Notes: a model not told the origin generated them from the letters alone. 64,000 bases of DNA from Herbinix sp. (GCA_029238935.1 JAQZBN010000030.1:1-64000), one strand, 5' to 3'; positions 9,570 through 17,900 are shown, counted from the first letter of the stretch. A program made the numbers and translations.

Positions 9570-10154
9570 ATGAATAAGAAGAAAATATCCCAAATTCAAA
9601 AACAATATCGGTTTGAAGCAGAGAATAATGCGTATTTAATTGAAGTTTTACTAGATGATTTTGATGATGTTTATGATGAATGGGATCCTGCTCCTTTTAA
9701 AAAAAGGTTTATTGAAGAAGAATTTAATGATTTTATTATAACCTCAGCGGAGGATATTCCTGCAAAACATAATATCATTATTGCTTTATATCTCCCGGAG
9801 AATAAAAAAGATTTAGAGAAGGAACAGGCTGTCGTGTCTGCATACCGAAATTTTTACGCATACGCCACAGCAAAAGAGAATAAAAGCAGTGTAAGTTTAA
9901 GGAAAAAAAATATATATTACTTTATCCTATCCATGTTTTTGCTTGGAATATCTTATCTGTATTTAAGTGAGACGGAAAATATTTTCTTAAATATCGTCAG
10001 GGAAGGTTTATTTATTGGTGGATGGGTATTTCTGTGGGAAGTGATCACAAATATTTTTATCATTAGCAGAGAAATTTCATCCAGAAGAAATCTGTATTTA
10101 AGGTTGTATGAGTCAGAGATTCGATTTGTCTATCAATCAGATAGGCAAAAGTAG
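9570..10154 (+). CDS. Conserved membrane protein of unassigned family
   Basis: About 194 residues. The N-terminal ~110 residues are soluble and acidic with a PFKKRFIEEEFNDFI segment followed by an alternating strand-helix pattern. Two membrane helices follow (about 112-130 and 140-160), then a basic C-terminal tail beginning SRRNLYLRLYE. I have seen similar PFKrR...P-x-x-H layouts in unnamed bacterial proteins but cannot assign a function. A GTG at 9561 is in frame; ATG 9570 is preferred because AGGTGG sits just upstream of it. It is monocistronic, with an inverted repeat upstream (9494-9519) and a terminator downstream. Confidence 0.65.
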   Translation: MNKKKISQIQKQYRFEAENNAYLIEVLLDDFDDVYDEWDPAPFKKRFIEEEFNDFIITSAEDIPAKHNIIIALYLPENKKDLEKEQAVVSAYRNFYAYATAKENKSSVSLRKKNIYYFILSMFLLGISYLYLSETENIFLNIVREGLFIGGWVFLWEVITNIFIISREISSRRNLYLRLYESEIRFVYQSDRQK

Positions 10155-10240
10155 GATGACATGAAATAACTAAAAATACGAAGTTATAATGAGAAGCAGT
10201 TTATTAAATAAGTTAAATATCACAACCAAAGTGAAGGAAG

Positions 10241-10288
10241 CACATCGATCCCCAGGTCAATCATCAGAAAAAGGGTCGATGTGTTTTT
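10241..10288 (+). terminator. Intrinsic terminator
   Basis: CACATCGATCCC (10241-10252) pairs with GGGTCGATGTG (10273-10283), with one bulged T, followed by five T residues. It ends the transcript of the membrane protein upstream. Confidence 0.75.
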
Positions 10289-10323
10289 GATTCCAATATT
10301 TTTACTGAACATGGAATAAATGA

Positions 10324-10351
10324 TTGACAAATGGAAAAATTATCATATAAT
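10324..10351 (+). promoter_or_regulatory. Sigma-A promoter of GntR/ABC operon
   Basis: Consensus TTGACA (10324-10329) and consensus TATAAT (10346-10351) separated by 16 bp. This is one of the strongest-looking promoters in the window and drives the three-gene operon that follows. Confidence 0.85.
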
Positions 10352-10353
10352 AA

Positions 10354-10379
10354 TACTGTAATACATAAGTATTACAGTA
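10354..10379 (+). promoter_or_regulatory. Palindromic operator, probable GntR autoregulation site
   Basis: A perfect inverted repeat with 11-bp arms TACTGTAATAC and GTATTACAGTA and a 4-bp spacer. It starts two bases after the -10 box and covers the transcription start. YtrA-type GntR regulators bind such symmetric sites at their own promoters, so the gene product encoded immediately downstream is the obvious ligand. Confidence 0.8.
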
Positions 10380-10392
10380 GCAAGGAGATTGT

Positions 10393-10746
10393 ATGAAATT
10401 TCAAGATAATATACCGATCTATATACAAATAGCGAATGATATCAAAGATAAAATCATCAGTGGCGAATACCGAGAAGATGAGAAGCTTCCCTCCATTCGG
10501 GAATATTGCGCTATTTATGAGGTTACCTCCCTTACGATGCAGAGAGCCTTTCAACAATTAGAAGGAAATGAAGTCATTTGGACGAAAAAAGGGATTGGAA
10601 GCTTTGTGTCCAAGAATAGTAAGAATAAACTGCAAGAAGATATGATGCAGTCCCAGGTAACAGAGTTTGTGAAGCGGATGAAAAACATGGGATTAACCGA
10701 GGAAGGAATACTCGCACTGATTAAGGAGGCATTCAATCATGAATAG
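10393..10746 (+). CDS. GntR family regulator, YtrA-type
   Basis: 117 residues: an N-terminal winged helix (IPIYIQIANDIKDKIISGEY, then LPSIREYC) and only a short C-terminal helical region for dimerisation. This is the compact YtrA layout with no large effector domain. Such regulators usually repress the ABC transporter genes they are encoded with. The AAGGAG site is correctly spaced. The gene overlaps the ATPase gene by eight bases, and a perfect palindrome covers the transcription start, which together support an autoregulated efflux or stress-response operon. The inducing signal is unknown; cell-wall-active compounds are common for this class. Confidence 0.88.
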   Translation: MKFQDNIPIYIQIANDIKDKIISGEYREDEKLPSIREYCAIYEVTSLTMQRAFQQLEGNEVIWTKKGIGSFVSKNSKNKLQEDMMQSQVTEFVKRMKNMGLTEEGILALIKEAFNHE

Positions 10747-11437
10747 TATTGTAACAGCAGAAAATTTGACGAAACGATTTGGTAAGAAGCTGGTGTTGGA
10801 TCGCGTTTCCTTTGATATTTTACCCGGAAGAATTGTAGGATTGATGGGTGAGAATGGAACCGGTAAGACCACCATTTTAAAGATTTTAGCAGATCAATAT
10901 AAAGCGGATGAGGGTATGGTGCGGATAAATGGCATCCCCGTCTCTTCACAAACACATAAGCATGTATCCTATATGCTAAATGAAATTAATGTCTATCCTT
11001 GGATGAGGATAAGGAGTTTAATTAATTATTATACGGATATGTTTTCAGATTTTCAATCGGAGAAGGCTTATACGATCTGTGATCAATTAGAATTACATCC
11101 GAAGGATTATTTCTGGGAACTTTCGAAGGGAAATATGGAGAGAGTTTTGTTGATGTTATCAATTTCAAGAAAAGCCTCGTTATATCTTCTTGATGAGCCG
11201 ATTTCCGGATTGGATCCCAGAATGAAAAATAGCATCATTAAGATGATTGTCTCTAATATGGAGGATAATGCTTCCATGATTATCGCTAGTCATATGCTCA
11301 GAGATTTGGAAGAAATATTTGATGATTTATTAATCTTACATCAACACCATATGATAAAAGCATCGTCAGAGGATATCAGGGAACAATATGGAAAATCGGT
11401 AGAGGAATATTTTTTGGAGGTGACTAATCATGCTTAA
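10739..11437 (+). CDS. ABC transporter ATP-binding protein
   Basis: 232 residues. Walker A is GENGTGKTT (about 38-46), Walker B is LYLLDEPISGLD, and the switch histidine is in IIASHM. The signature motif is non-canonical, LSKGN rather than LSGGQ, which is common in YtrB/BcrA-like ATPases of this operon type. It would pair with the six-helix permease encoded next, with which it overlaps by eight bases. Translational coupling on both sides and the upstream YtrA regulator mark a single transcription unit. Substrate is not predictable. Confidence 0.88.
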   Translation: MNSIVTAENLTKRFGKKLVLDRVSFDILPGRIVGLMGENGTGKTTILKILADQYKADEGMVRINGIPVSSQTHKHVSYMLNEINVYPWMRIRSLINYYTDMFSDFQSEKAYTICDQLELHPKDYFWELSKGNMERVLLMLSISRKASLYLLDEPISGLDPRMKNSIIKMIVSNMEDNASMIIASHMLRDLEEIFDDLLILHQHHMIKASSEDIREQYGKSVEEYFLEVTNHA

Positions 11438-12098
11438 GGTCTTAAAGTGGGAATTTATCAGGAGGCTAAAAGATATCGCGGCTTTTTTGATTTTTTTATT
11501 AGGAGCAATCCTGTTATCAATTGTTGTTCCCTCCGGACAAGGAGAATTTAGCCAATTTATTGCAATGGTTAGTTCCGTATTGGGTGGTTTGATCTTTGTG
11601 GTAAGTGGAATTTATTTAGTCGTTGTAACTACCTCTGATTTACGAAAGAGCAGTAATGTTTTAGATAAGAGCGTTGCAAAAAGTCCATGGGAAATTATTG
11701 GCGCTAAAATATTAAATAATTTTATTTACTTATCTCTAATTTATGGAGCAGTTCAGCTTCTTTCTGTTATTTTAAAAAGATTTGCCACTGAGAATACATC
11801 GTATCTTATCATTGAGATTGAGCCTGTGGCGATCTTAGTTATTGGTATTATCCTGCCATTGTCCATACTGTTTTTGTACTTGTTCTCCGTAAGTATCCTT
11901 CATATAAAGAAGTTACCCATTCTTTCTACGGTTATTTTATTAATTCTGATGTCGGAACTTATATCAAAAGTAACGGATCTTCCATTATTTCACATGGAGA
12001 TAACCGGTCGTATTTGTTTGATCGTTTTTTATGTTATATTTACTTTGCTTTTGTATATCGGAGCTTGCCTAATCTATGAAAAGTATTATGAAGTATGA
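11430..12098 (+). CDS. ABC-2 type permease
   Basis: 222 residues with six predicted membrane helices and few polar loops. It begins LKVLKWEFIRRLKD, a cytoplasmic amphipathic entry typical of ABC-2 permeases. A cytoplasmic segment containing DLRKSSNVLDKSVAKSPWEI lies after the second helix, as in related exporters. It forms the membrane part of the transporter with the overlapping ATPase. The AGGAGG-like site for it lies inside the ATPase gene (TTTTTGGAGGTGACT). Likely an efflux or antibiotic-resistance type transporter by analogy; the cargo is unknown. Confidence 0.8.
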   Translation: MLKVLKWEFIRRLKDIAAFLIFLLGAILLSIVVPSGQGEFSQFIAMVSSVLGGLIFVVSGIYLVVVTTSDLRKSSNVLDKSVAKSPWEIIGAKILNNFIYLSLIYGAVQLLSVILKRFATENTSYLIIEIEPVAILVIGIILPLSILFLYLFSVSILHIKKLPILSTVILLILMSELISKVTDLPLFHMEITGRICLIVFYVIFTLLLYIGACLIYEKYYEV

Positions 12099-12125
12099 TG
12101 GAAATGAAAGCTACAGGTTATTGGA

Positions 12126-12150
12126 AAGAAAAAGTTGATAACTTTTTCTT
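12126..12150 (+). terminator. Hairpin terminator of ABC operon
   Basis: AAGAAAAAGTT (12126-12136) and AACTTTTTCTT (12140-12150) form a perfect 11-bp stem with a 3-nt loop. The A and T tracts sit inside the stem, so it could work on both strands. It lies 28 bases after the permease stop. Confidence 0.55.
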
Positions 12151-12209
12151 AAAGAGGATAAACTAACACTATATTTACTAAGAGAAAATAGCTGGATGAG
12201 GTGAACAAT

Positions 12210-13580
12210 ATGGATGAAATCGTTGCTCTTCTTGAGAAGCAAAGGACTTTTTTTCAAAAAGGAAAAACAAAAGAGTTACAATTTCGATTAACACAATTAC
12301 AGAAATTAAAAAGAATAATACTAAAATACGAAAATGAAATCTTGGAGGCTTTGAAGAAGGATCTCAATAAAACAGAATTTGAAGCATATATGACTGAAAT
12401 CGGTATGGTATTAGACGAAATCAGCTTTGTATCAAAAAATTTAAAGAATTGGGTTAAGCCGGAATACGTAAAAACACCTCTTGCTCAATTTTTGTCCAGC
12501 AGTAAGATTTATTCCGAACCTTATGGTGTAGTACTGATTCTGGCACCTTGGAATTATCCGTTTCAATTAGCAATTGAGCCACTAATTGGAGCAATTGCAG
12601 CAGGTAATTGTGCTATCATAAAGCCCTCGGAGGAATCATCCTATACTTCAAAGATAATTGAGCATATTATCAATGAGGCTTTTAAAACGGAGTATATATC
12701 GATCATTCAGGGTGGAAGAGAAGCCAGTGAGGTACTTCTGGAGCAAAAATTTGATTATATCTTTTTCACCGGCAGTGTTGCCGTAGGTAGGATTGTAATG
12801 GAAAAAGCATCAAAGCACCTTACACCGGTCAGTCTGGAGTTGGGAGGTAAGAGTCCATGTATCGTGGATGAAACGGCAAATCTTAGATTGGCTGCGAAGA
12901 GGATTATCTGGGGTAAATTCTTAAATGCGGGACAGACTTGTGTAGCACCGGATTATCTGTTCGTACATCGTGAAGTAAAGATGGAATTATTACTTCTCAT
13001 GAAGCATTATATCAAGAAATTTTACGGTGCGGATCCAAGTAATAACACAAAGTTTCCAAAGATTATAAACCAAAAGCATTTTCACCGTCTTACCAATCTA
13101 TTGGAAGGCAGTAATATTTTAATCGGTGGACAATCCAATGTGCAGTCAAATCAAATCGCTCCGACGATCTTAGATAAGGTAACCTGGGATAGCCCGGTGA
13201 TGCAGGACGAAATATTTGGTCCAATTCTTCCGGTGCTCGAATTTGATCAGATACAAGAAGTAGTCACACAGATCAATCAACATCCCAAACCTTTAGCACT
13301 GTATTATTTTACTAATCATAAAAGCAGAGAAAGAAAACTGTTAAAACACACATCCTTTGGAGGAGGCTGTATCAATGATACTATAGTCCATCTGGCAACA
13401 GCCCACATGCCCTTTGGAGGAGTTGGTGACAGCGGAATGGGTGGTTATCATGGGAAAGCCAGTTTCGATACCTTTTCCCATAAGAAAAGTATCCTTAAAA
13501 AATCAAATCTACTGGATATTGGTCTTCGATATCCTCCCTACCAGAACGATCTGAAATGGCTAAAGGTATGGTTGAAATAG
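12210..13580 (+). CDS. Aldehyde dehydrogenase, class 3-like
   Basis: About 456 residues. Cofactor-site asparagine in APWNYP (Asn115 from ATG 12210), catalytic-base glutamate in LELGGKSP (Glu210) and catalytic cysteine in NAGQTCVAP (Cys244). The short N-terminus and C-terminal extension (LLDIGLRYPPY) match the fatty-aldehyde/class 3 group (YwdH-like), which oxidises medium to long aldehydes with NAD(P)+. A GTG at 12201 is in frame, but GAGGTG (12198-12203) is better spaced for ATG 12210. It is monocistronic between hairpins. The stop codon is followed immediately by a dispersed repeat (TGCCTGACCCC). The physiological aldehyde is unknown. Confidence 0.88.
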   Translation: MDEIVALLEKQRTFFQKGKTKELQFRLTQLQKLKRIILKYENEILEALKKDLNKTEFEAYMTEIGMVLDEISFVSKNLKNWVKPEYVKTPLAQFLSSSKIYSEPYGVVLILAPWNYPFQLAIEPLIGAIAAGNCAIIKPSEESSYTSKIIEHIINEAFKTEYISIIQGGREASEVLLEQKFDYIFFTGSVAVGRIVMEKASKHLTPVSLELGGKSPCIVDETANLRLAAKRIIWGKFLNAGQTCVAPDYLFVHREVKMELLLLMKHYIKKFYGADPSNNTKFPKIINQKHFHRLTNLLEGSNILIGGQSNVQSNQIAPTILDKVTWDSPVMQDEIFGPILPVLEFDQIQEVVTQINQHPKPLALYYFTNHKSRERKLLKHTSFGGGCINDTIVHLATAHMPFGGVGDSGMGGYHGKASFDTFSHKKSILKKSNLLDIGLRYPPYQNDLKWLKVWLK

Positions 13581-13594
13581 GGTGCCTGACCCCC
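13581..13594 (+). repeat. Dispersed repeat containing TGCCTGACCCC, copy 1
   Basis: GGTGCCTGACCCCC begins directly after the aldehyde dehydrogenase stop codon. The 11-mer TGCCTGACCCC recurs exactly at 22119-22129 and 22182-22192. It is GC-rich against an AT-rich background and is always at or near a gene end. Confidence 0.65.
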
Positions 13595-13658
13595 TTAAGA
13601 ATTTATGAATATTTTCTTACTTTTTTATAAAAAACCTTTCATTATAGGATAGAAGAAT

Positions 13659-13686
13659 GGCAGTATAATCAACCGATTATACTGCC
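13659..13686 (+). terminator. Bidirectional terminator
   Basis: A perfect 12-bp stem GGCAGTATAATC/GATTATACTGCC with loop AACC. T-rich sequence follows on both strands, and it lies between the convergent aldehyde dehydrogenase and VOC genes, so it can serve both. Confidence 0.8.
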
Positions 13687-13691
13687 CTATT

Positions 13692-14114
13692 TTATTCTTT
13701 CTCTTCTTCGTAACTTAATTGCCATCCAATTCCAAACTTATCCACAACAAACCCATAACATTTGCTCCAGAAAGTCTCTTGCAGTTCCATTTGTACTTCG
13801 CCGCCTTCTTTTAGATGATCATAGATATTCTTGATTTCATCTATGCTAGGGCACTTAACAATCAAGCTGATATTATTCCCTTGCACCAGCGCCATTCCGG
13901 GAGGTGTATCAGAAAACATTACCTTACTGCCGCAAATGTTTAATTCGGTATGCATGATTAATGTTTTCGCTGTATCCGTTAAAGGAAATTCGGAATCCAT
14001 TGGTGAATCACCAAATGTCATAAACATGGGTTCATCCGTTGTAAATACCTCCGCATAATATTCAACTGCCTCACGACAATTCCCATTAAAATTAATATAT
14101 ACTTCAACTGCCAT
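13692..14114 (-). CDS. VOC superfamily protein, PhnB-like
   Basis: 140 residues with the two beta-alpha-beta-beta-beta halves of the vicinal oxygen chelate fold. The N-terminus YINFNGNCREAVEYYAEVF and the C-terminal YGFVVDKFGIGWQL are hallmarks of the PhnB/YjdN group, whose biochemical role is mostly undefined. Members are small cytosolic dimers. A GGAGA site precedes the start. It is a single gene convergent with the aldehyde dehydrogenase and divergent from the next operon. It could act on a small metabolite or bind a drug, but nothing here decides. Confidence 0.8.
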   Translation of the reverse strand: MAVEVYINFNGNCREAVEYYAEVFTTDEPMFMTFGDSPMDSEFPLTDTAKTLIMHTELNICGSKVMFSDTPPGMALVQGNNISLIVKCPSIDEIKNIYDHLKEGGEVQMELQETFWSKCYGFVVDKFGIGWQLSYEEEKE

Positions 14115-14247
14115 TGTTTTATCTCCTTACGTTATTTGTATTATTATGACTCGGATTTGCAGGAATTATCAAAAGTTGATTTTATTTTTTCTGAAAAAAA
14201 CTAGGGATGAACAAATTATTTGAAGCCAGTTTATTAAAAGTGTTATA

Positions 14248-14320
14248 TTGACAAAATATATTGAGTAGGGTAATATGTACTAAATTAGTAAATTACTAAA
14301 TTACTAGATAAGTAATTAAA
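14248..14320 (+). promoter_or_regulatory. Promoter with TTACTA/TAGTAA operator cluster
   Basis: TTGACA at 14248-14253 and TAATAT at 14271-14276, 17 bp apart. Just downstream are a perfect 15-bp palindrome TTAGTAAATTACTAA (14285-14299), an overlapping TACTAAATTAGTA, and ATTACT/AGTAAT half-sites to about 14315. Repeated half-sites over the start suggest cooperative repression of the three genes that follow. No cognate regulator is encoded adjacent. Confidence 0.65.
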
Positions 14321-14333
14321 ATGGAGGTAATCA

Positions 14334-14813
14334 ATGAAAATTCCAACCACATTAAAACACAAACCAGTCATTGTATCGGAAAATTATGAAAATGTTGACG
14401 GTAGATATGCATACAATACAGACGCCAAAGGGTTATCCCTAGGATTAGCCCAATGGAATGACAGAGGAAAGGTTGATATCTCAGCTAAAGTTTGGAGATA
14501 TACCGGGGAGAAGTGGTCAAGACAGTCGGAGGAGCTGCCATTTCATAGGGTATTAGACTTAGCAATCCTAATCTGCAGAGCAAAGTTGCATTTTAGAGAA
14601 GCATATCGTTATGAAAATTTATATGACACAGAGAAACCAGTCATTGATCGGGTTGGGTTGCAAGGGGATGCCATGACAGTATCCGTTTGCACAGATAACG
14701 AGAAGATCAATGAAGATATTAAACTATTTCAACAAGCATTAAGCGATAATGATGAACTACTGAGCGAACGCTTACGAACATTATCAAAAATTTTGAAGGA
14801 AATGGGATATTAA
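14334..14813 (+). CDS. DUF6530-like protein of unknown function
   Basis: 159 residues, soluble. The segments AKGLSLGLAQWNDRGK and KVWRYTGEKWSRQSEELP are strongly patterned and match, from memory, a conserved uncharacterised family annotated DUF6530. The central LDLAILICRAKLHFREAY is helical, and the C-terminal ~40 residues are acidic and helical. A GGAGG site precedes ATG 14334. It is the first gene of a probable operon with a GIY-YIG protein (11-base gap) and an MFS exporter. No catalytic residues can be named, so I give no function. Confidence 0.65.
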   Translation: MKIPTTLKHKPVIVSENYENVDGRYAYNTDAKGLSLGLAQWNDRGKVDISAKVWRYTGEKWSRQSEELPFHRVLDLAILICRAKLHFREAYRYENLYDTEKPVIDRVGLQGDAMTVSVCTDNEKINEDIKLFQQALSDNDELLSERLRTLSKILKEMGY

Positions 14814-14824
14814 GAGGAGTAAAA

Positions 14825-15175
14825 ATGGATCGAAACAAGGAATTAAAATTACAATATTTACAAAGCAAACCGGATATGGGGGTATATATCATACGCTCCA
14901 ATACAAAAAAGAAATGTATCATCGAGAAAACAAAGGATCTAAAGGGAACATTAAATGGCACCCTGTTTAAATTAAATTCTGGCTTTTACCCTAATAGAGA
15001 GTTGATTAAAGAATGGAAGGAATTTGGGGAAAGTGAATTCACGATTGAAGTATTGGAAAAATTAAAGCATAAAGAAGAGGATGCTATGATCGACTATTCC
15101 GAGGATTTGGAAATCATGCAGATGCTCTGGATCGATAAGTATAAAAATGAAAATTGGGAATTCTACAAAAGGTAA
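14825..15175 (+). CDS. GIY-YIG nuclease-fold protein
   Basis: 116 residues. MGVYIIRSN near residue 19 corresponds to the GIY strand, and the spaced KKKCIIEKT occupies the YIG position in altered form. NGTLFKLNSGFYPNRELIKEW and FTIEVLEKL complete the small-domain pattern seen in a clostridial GIY-YIG subgroup. The usual catalytic Tyr/Arg/Glu set is not obvious, so nuclease activity is doubtful. Its start has GAGGAG five bases upstream. It lies between the DUF6530-like gene and the MFS exporter and is probably co-transcribed with both. Confidence 0.7.
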   Translation: MDRNKELKLQYLQSKPDMGVYIIRSNTKKKCIIEKTKDLKGTLNGTLFKLNSGFYPNRELIKEWKEFGESEFTIEVLEKLKHKEEDAMIDYSEDLEIMQMLWIDKYKNENWEFYKR

Positions 15176-15224
15176 TAATCGATACAAATTGATAAAAGTA
15201 AAAGAAAGAAATAGGAGCTTATTT

Positions 15225-16442
15225 ATGAATAAAAACTGGAAGAAGAATATTCTTCTCTTTATGACCAGCCAAACCATATCTTTATTTGGTTCTTCCCTGG
15301 TTCAATATGCTATTATGTGGTATATCACACTTCGTACCCAATCCGGTGTGATGATGACGATTTCTATTATCTGTGGTTTTTTACCAACCTTCTTTCTAGC
15401 ACCTTTTGCGGGTGTTTGGGCTGACCGGTATAATCGAAAAATACTCATTATGCTTTCGGATTCTATGATTGCGCTATCTACTCTGGTAGTGGCTATTATG
15501 TTTACAACAGGTTTTGATGAGATCTGGCTGTTATTTGTTGTATCTGCTGTTAGAGCCTTAGGACAGGGAATACAAACACCGGCAGTCAGTGCAATACTTC
15601 CGCAGATCGTTCCGGAAGAGAAACTTACCAAAGTGAGTGGCATTAATGGAAGTATTCAATCCATCGTTTTATTAGTTTCTCCAATGCTGAGTGGTGCTTT
15701 ATTAACGGTTGCGTCCATTCATGTGATATTCTATATTGATGTAATTACTGCGGTCATTGCTGTGGTTGTATTATTGTTATTTTTACACATTCCATCTCAT
15801 AAGAAGGCAGAGGCCAAACAGGAGATCAGTTATTTACATGATTTGAAAGAAGGCATTTCCTACATTAGACAGCATGAGTATGTGAAAAGATTTTTTGTTT
15901 TTATTGCGTTTTTTAATCTACTGGCTTCACCGGTAGCTTTTCTGACTCCATTGCAGGTAACAAGAAGTTATGGGGACGATGTTTGGAGACTTACCGCAAT
16001 AGAGATTGCATTTTCGCTTGGTATGTCCATTGGTGGACTTATCATAGCAACCTGGGGAGGTTTTAAGAATAAGGTATACACCATGACATTATCCAGTGTG
16101 ATGATGGGATTTTGTACCTTTATCTTTGGGTTCACTCCATTCTTTTTTGTATATTTGCTGCTCATGGGAGTTTTTGGTCTGACAATGCCATTTTTTATGA
16201 CACCATCTACCGTATTATTTCAAGAAAAAGTGGATGGAGATTTTATGGGACGCGTATTTGGGGTGTTAAGCATGATATCAAGTATTATGATGCCTTTGGG
16301 TATGCTGGTGTTTGGTCCTTTGTCAGATACCATAAAGATTGAATGGTTGCTCTTAGGAACCGGAATATTAATGATGATTGAAGGAATAATTCTTCGTTTC
16401 AATAAGGTTTTGGTTGAGGCAGGTAAGCCAGTTGTGAAATGA
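15225..16442 (+). CDS. MFS exporter (MFS_3 / macrolide-efflux type)
   Basis: About 405 residues and 12 predicted membrane helices. The N-terminal SLFGSSLVQYAIMWYITL and the loop-2 motif PFAGVWADRYNRK are typical of the MefA/enterobactin-exporter-like MFS_3 group. The frame is open from 15147, but AGGAG (15213-15217) points to ATG 15225, which also removes an overlap with the GIY-YIG gene. It is likely a drug or metabolite exporter in the cytoplasmic membrane, but substrate is unknown. A tandem repeat and a strong terminator follow. Confidence 0.85.
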   Translation: MNKNWKKNILLFMTSQTISLFGSSLVQYAIMWYITLRTQSGVMMTISIICGFLPTFFLAPFAGVWADRYNRKILIMLSDSMIALSTLVVAIMFTTGFDEIWLLFVVSAVRALGQGIQTPAVSAILPQIVPEEKLTKVSGINGSIQSIVLLVSPMLSGALLTVASIHVIFYIDVITAVIAVVVLLLFLHIPSHKKAEAKQEISYLHDLKEGISYIRQHEYVKRFFVFIAFFNLLASPVAFLTPLQVTRSYGDDVWRLTAIEIAFSLGMSIGGLIIATWGGFKNKVYTMTLSSVMMGFCTFIFGFTPFFFVYLLLMGVFGLTMPFFMTPSTVLFQEKVDGDFMGRVFGVLSMISSIMMPLGMLVFGPLSDTIKIEWLLLGTGILMMIEGIILRFNKVLVEAGKPVVK

Positions 16443-16443
16443 T

Positions 16444-16485
16444 ATGAATAAAAGGATGATGAATAAAAGGATGATGAATAAAAAT
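16444..16485 (+). repeat. Short tandem repeat, period 15
   Basis: Three copies of ATGAATAAAAGGATG, the third diverging at its end, start two bases after the MFS exporter stop. Confidence 0.8.
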
Positions 16486-16530
16486 TAAGGATCCGAAGGA
16501 GATAGTGAATAGAATAAATGGAATAGATGA

Positions 16531-16578
16531 AGAGATAGAAGATACGGGTAGTTAGGTGTATCTTCTATCTCTATTTTG
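16531..16578 (+). terminator. Strong intrinsic terminator
   Basis: A perfect 15-bp stem AGAGATAGAAGATAC (16531-16545) with its complement at 16558-16572, then ATTTTGTTGGTTTT. It terminates the operon that ends with the MFS exporter. Confidence 0.8.
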
Positions 16579-16775
16579 TTGGTTTTATGTCAATAGTTGG
16601 GGTGGTGGGTTTCTTCTGCATCACACTTTTTTGCTCATATCATGACTCTTTTTGTGCTGATCACCGTAAAACCTATTTTCAGGTATATTAAATAAAACTC
16701 ATGCCACCGTTCAATTTTATCATTTAGAGCATTATATTATTCATCAAAGTTATGTGAAAAAATTCAAAATAACAC

Positions 16776-16804
16776 TTGACAAATAAATGGTAATTGGATA
16801 CAAT
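16776..16804 (+). promoter_or_regulatory. Sigma-A promoter of nitroreductase gene
   Basis: TTGACA at 16776-16781 and TACAAT at 16799-16804 with a 17-bp spacer. The start would be near 16811, leaving a ~130-nt AT-rich leader without obvious stable structure. Confidence 0.75.
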
Positions 16805-16939
16805 TAAATTGCAAACAATACAATAGAATAAAATAAAAAAACATATAATATAAATGGAAGAGAAAACGTTAAAAGTTATCGTATACTTTGGTTACATAAT
16901 AAAATATGGTTATAAATGCATGGAAAGGAATGAAATTAT

Positions 16940-17539
16940 ATGAGCAAAAATTTTAGAGAAGCAATTGAAAACAGAAGATCTTTTTATGTAATTAGCAAGG
17001 AATCACCCATTACTGATGATGAGATAAAGAATATTGTAGAACATGCAGTAAAATATGTACCATCTTCCTTTAACTCTCAGAGTGCTAGAGCTGTGGTGTT
17101 ATTAGGTGAGCAGCATGATAAGCTTTGGGATATTACCAGAGAGACGTTAAGACCTATTGTACCAGAGGAAAGTTTTGGGTCAACAAATGAGAAGATGAAT
17201 GCATTTCAGAATGGATATGGAACTGTTCTCTTTTTTGAAGATCAAGCGGTTGTAAGCGGGCTACAGGAGCAATTTTCTTTATATAAAGATAATTTTCCTG
17301 TATGGTCACTGCAATCATCCGGTATGTTGCAGTTTGTAGTATGGACGGCTTTAGAAGATGCTGGTTTAGGAGCATCCTTACAGCATTATAATCCATTAAT
17401 TGATGATCAGGTGAAAGCACAATGGAACTTACCGGAGAATTGGAAACTGTTAGCACAAATGCCTTTCGGAAAACCTGTAGCGGATCCCAGTAAAAAAAGT
17501 TTTCTTCCATTGGAAGACCGTGTAAAGCTTGTAAAATAG
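16940..17539 (+). CDS. Nitroreductase family protein (Frm2/Hbn1-like)
   Basis: 199 residues of the FMN-dependent nitroreductase fold. FREAIENRRSFYVI at the start binds the FMN phosphate in this family, PSSFNSQSARAVVL and the late helix ALEDAGLGASLQHYNP complete the pattern, and QMPFGKPV is the conserved C-terminal strand. The short Frm2/Hbn1-like subgroup occurs in yeasts and bacteria and is linked to fatty-acid or oxidative stress signalling. Cytosolic dimer expected. It has its own promoter (16776) and terminator (17624) and so is an independent unit. The physiological substrate is unknown. Confidence 0.85.
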   Translation: MSKNFREAIENRRSFYVISKESPITDDEIKNIVEHAVKYVPSSFNSQSARAVVLLGEQHDKLWDITRETLRPIVPEESFGSTNEKMNAFQNGYGTVLFFEDQAVVSGLQEQFSLYKDNFPVWSLQSSGMLQFVVWTALEDAGLGASLQHYNPLIDDQVKAQWNLPENWKLLAQMPFGKPVADPSKKSFLPLEDRVKLVK

Positions 17540-17623
17540 TAGCCAACAAAAGGAGCAAAAAACTGAACATCAGGTCATGTAATCTTGCATTATAGTAATG
17601 GATATATATAGTATTATGATTAT

Positions 17624-17671
17624 AAAGAAATGAGTTATAAACCAAAAAGTTTGTGACTCATTTCTTTTGCA
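17624..17671 (+). terminator. Intrinsic terminator
   Basis: A 19-bp stem with G-U pairs (17624-17642 with 17649-17667), a 6-nt CAAAAA loop and a following T-rich run. It ends the nitroreductase transcript. Confidence 0.8.
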
Positions 17672-17687
17672 TTTTTCCTGCTTGATT

Positions 17688-17725
17688 ATGAAAATAATCA
17701 TATTTAATGAAAATAATCATATTTA
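17688..17725 (+). repeat. Exact 19-bp tandem duplication
   Basis: ATGAAAATAATCATATTTA occurs twice without a gap (17688-17706, 17707-17725) upstream of the SAM-hydrolase/ECF operon. Each unit has an internal inverted repeat (ATGA...TCAT). About 70 bases further on, ATAAAAA and TTTTTAT form another small palindrome. Confidence 0.85.
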
Positions 17726-17900
17726 TAAGATCCTTTTTTCATATTAATAAGCCTTACTTCTAGATGAATTTTTTTCATAAAAACTTTGATAAAAACAGTA
17801 TAAAAAACGTTTTTATGCTTGATAGAAAATCTAATCTGTATTATATTTACCTTATTATGAAATGGTAAATATTACAACATTTAGGAGGGGCACACATCAT

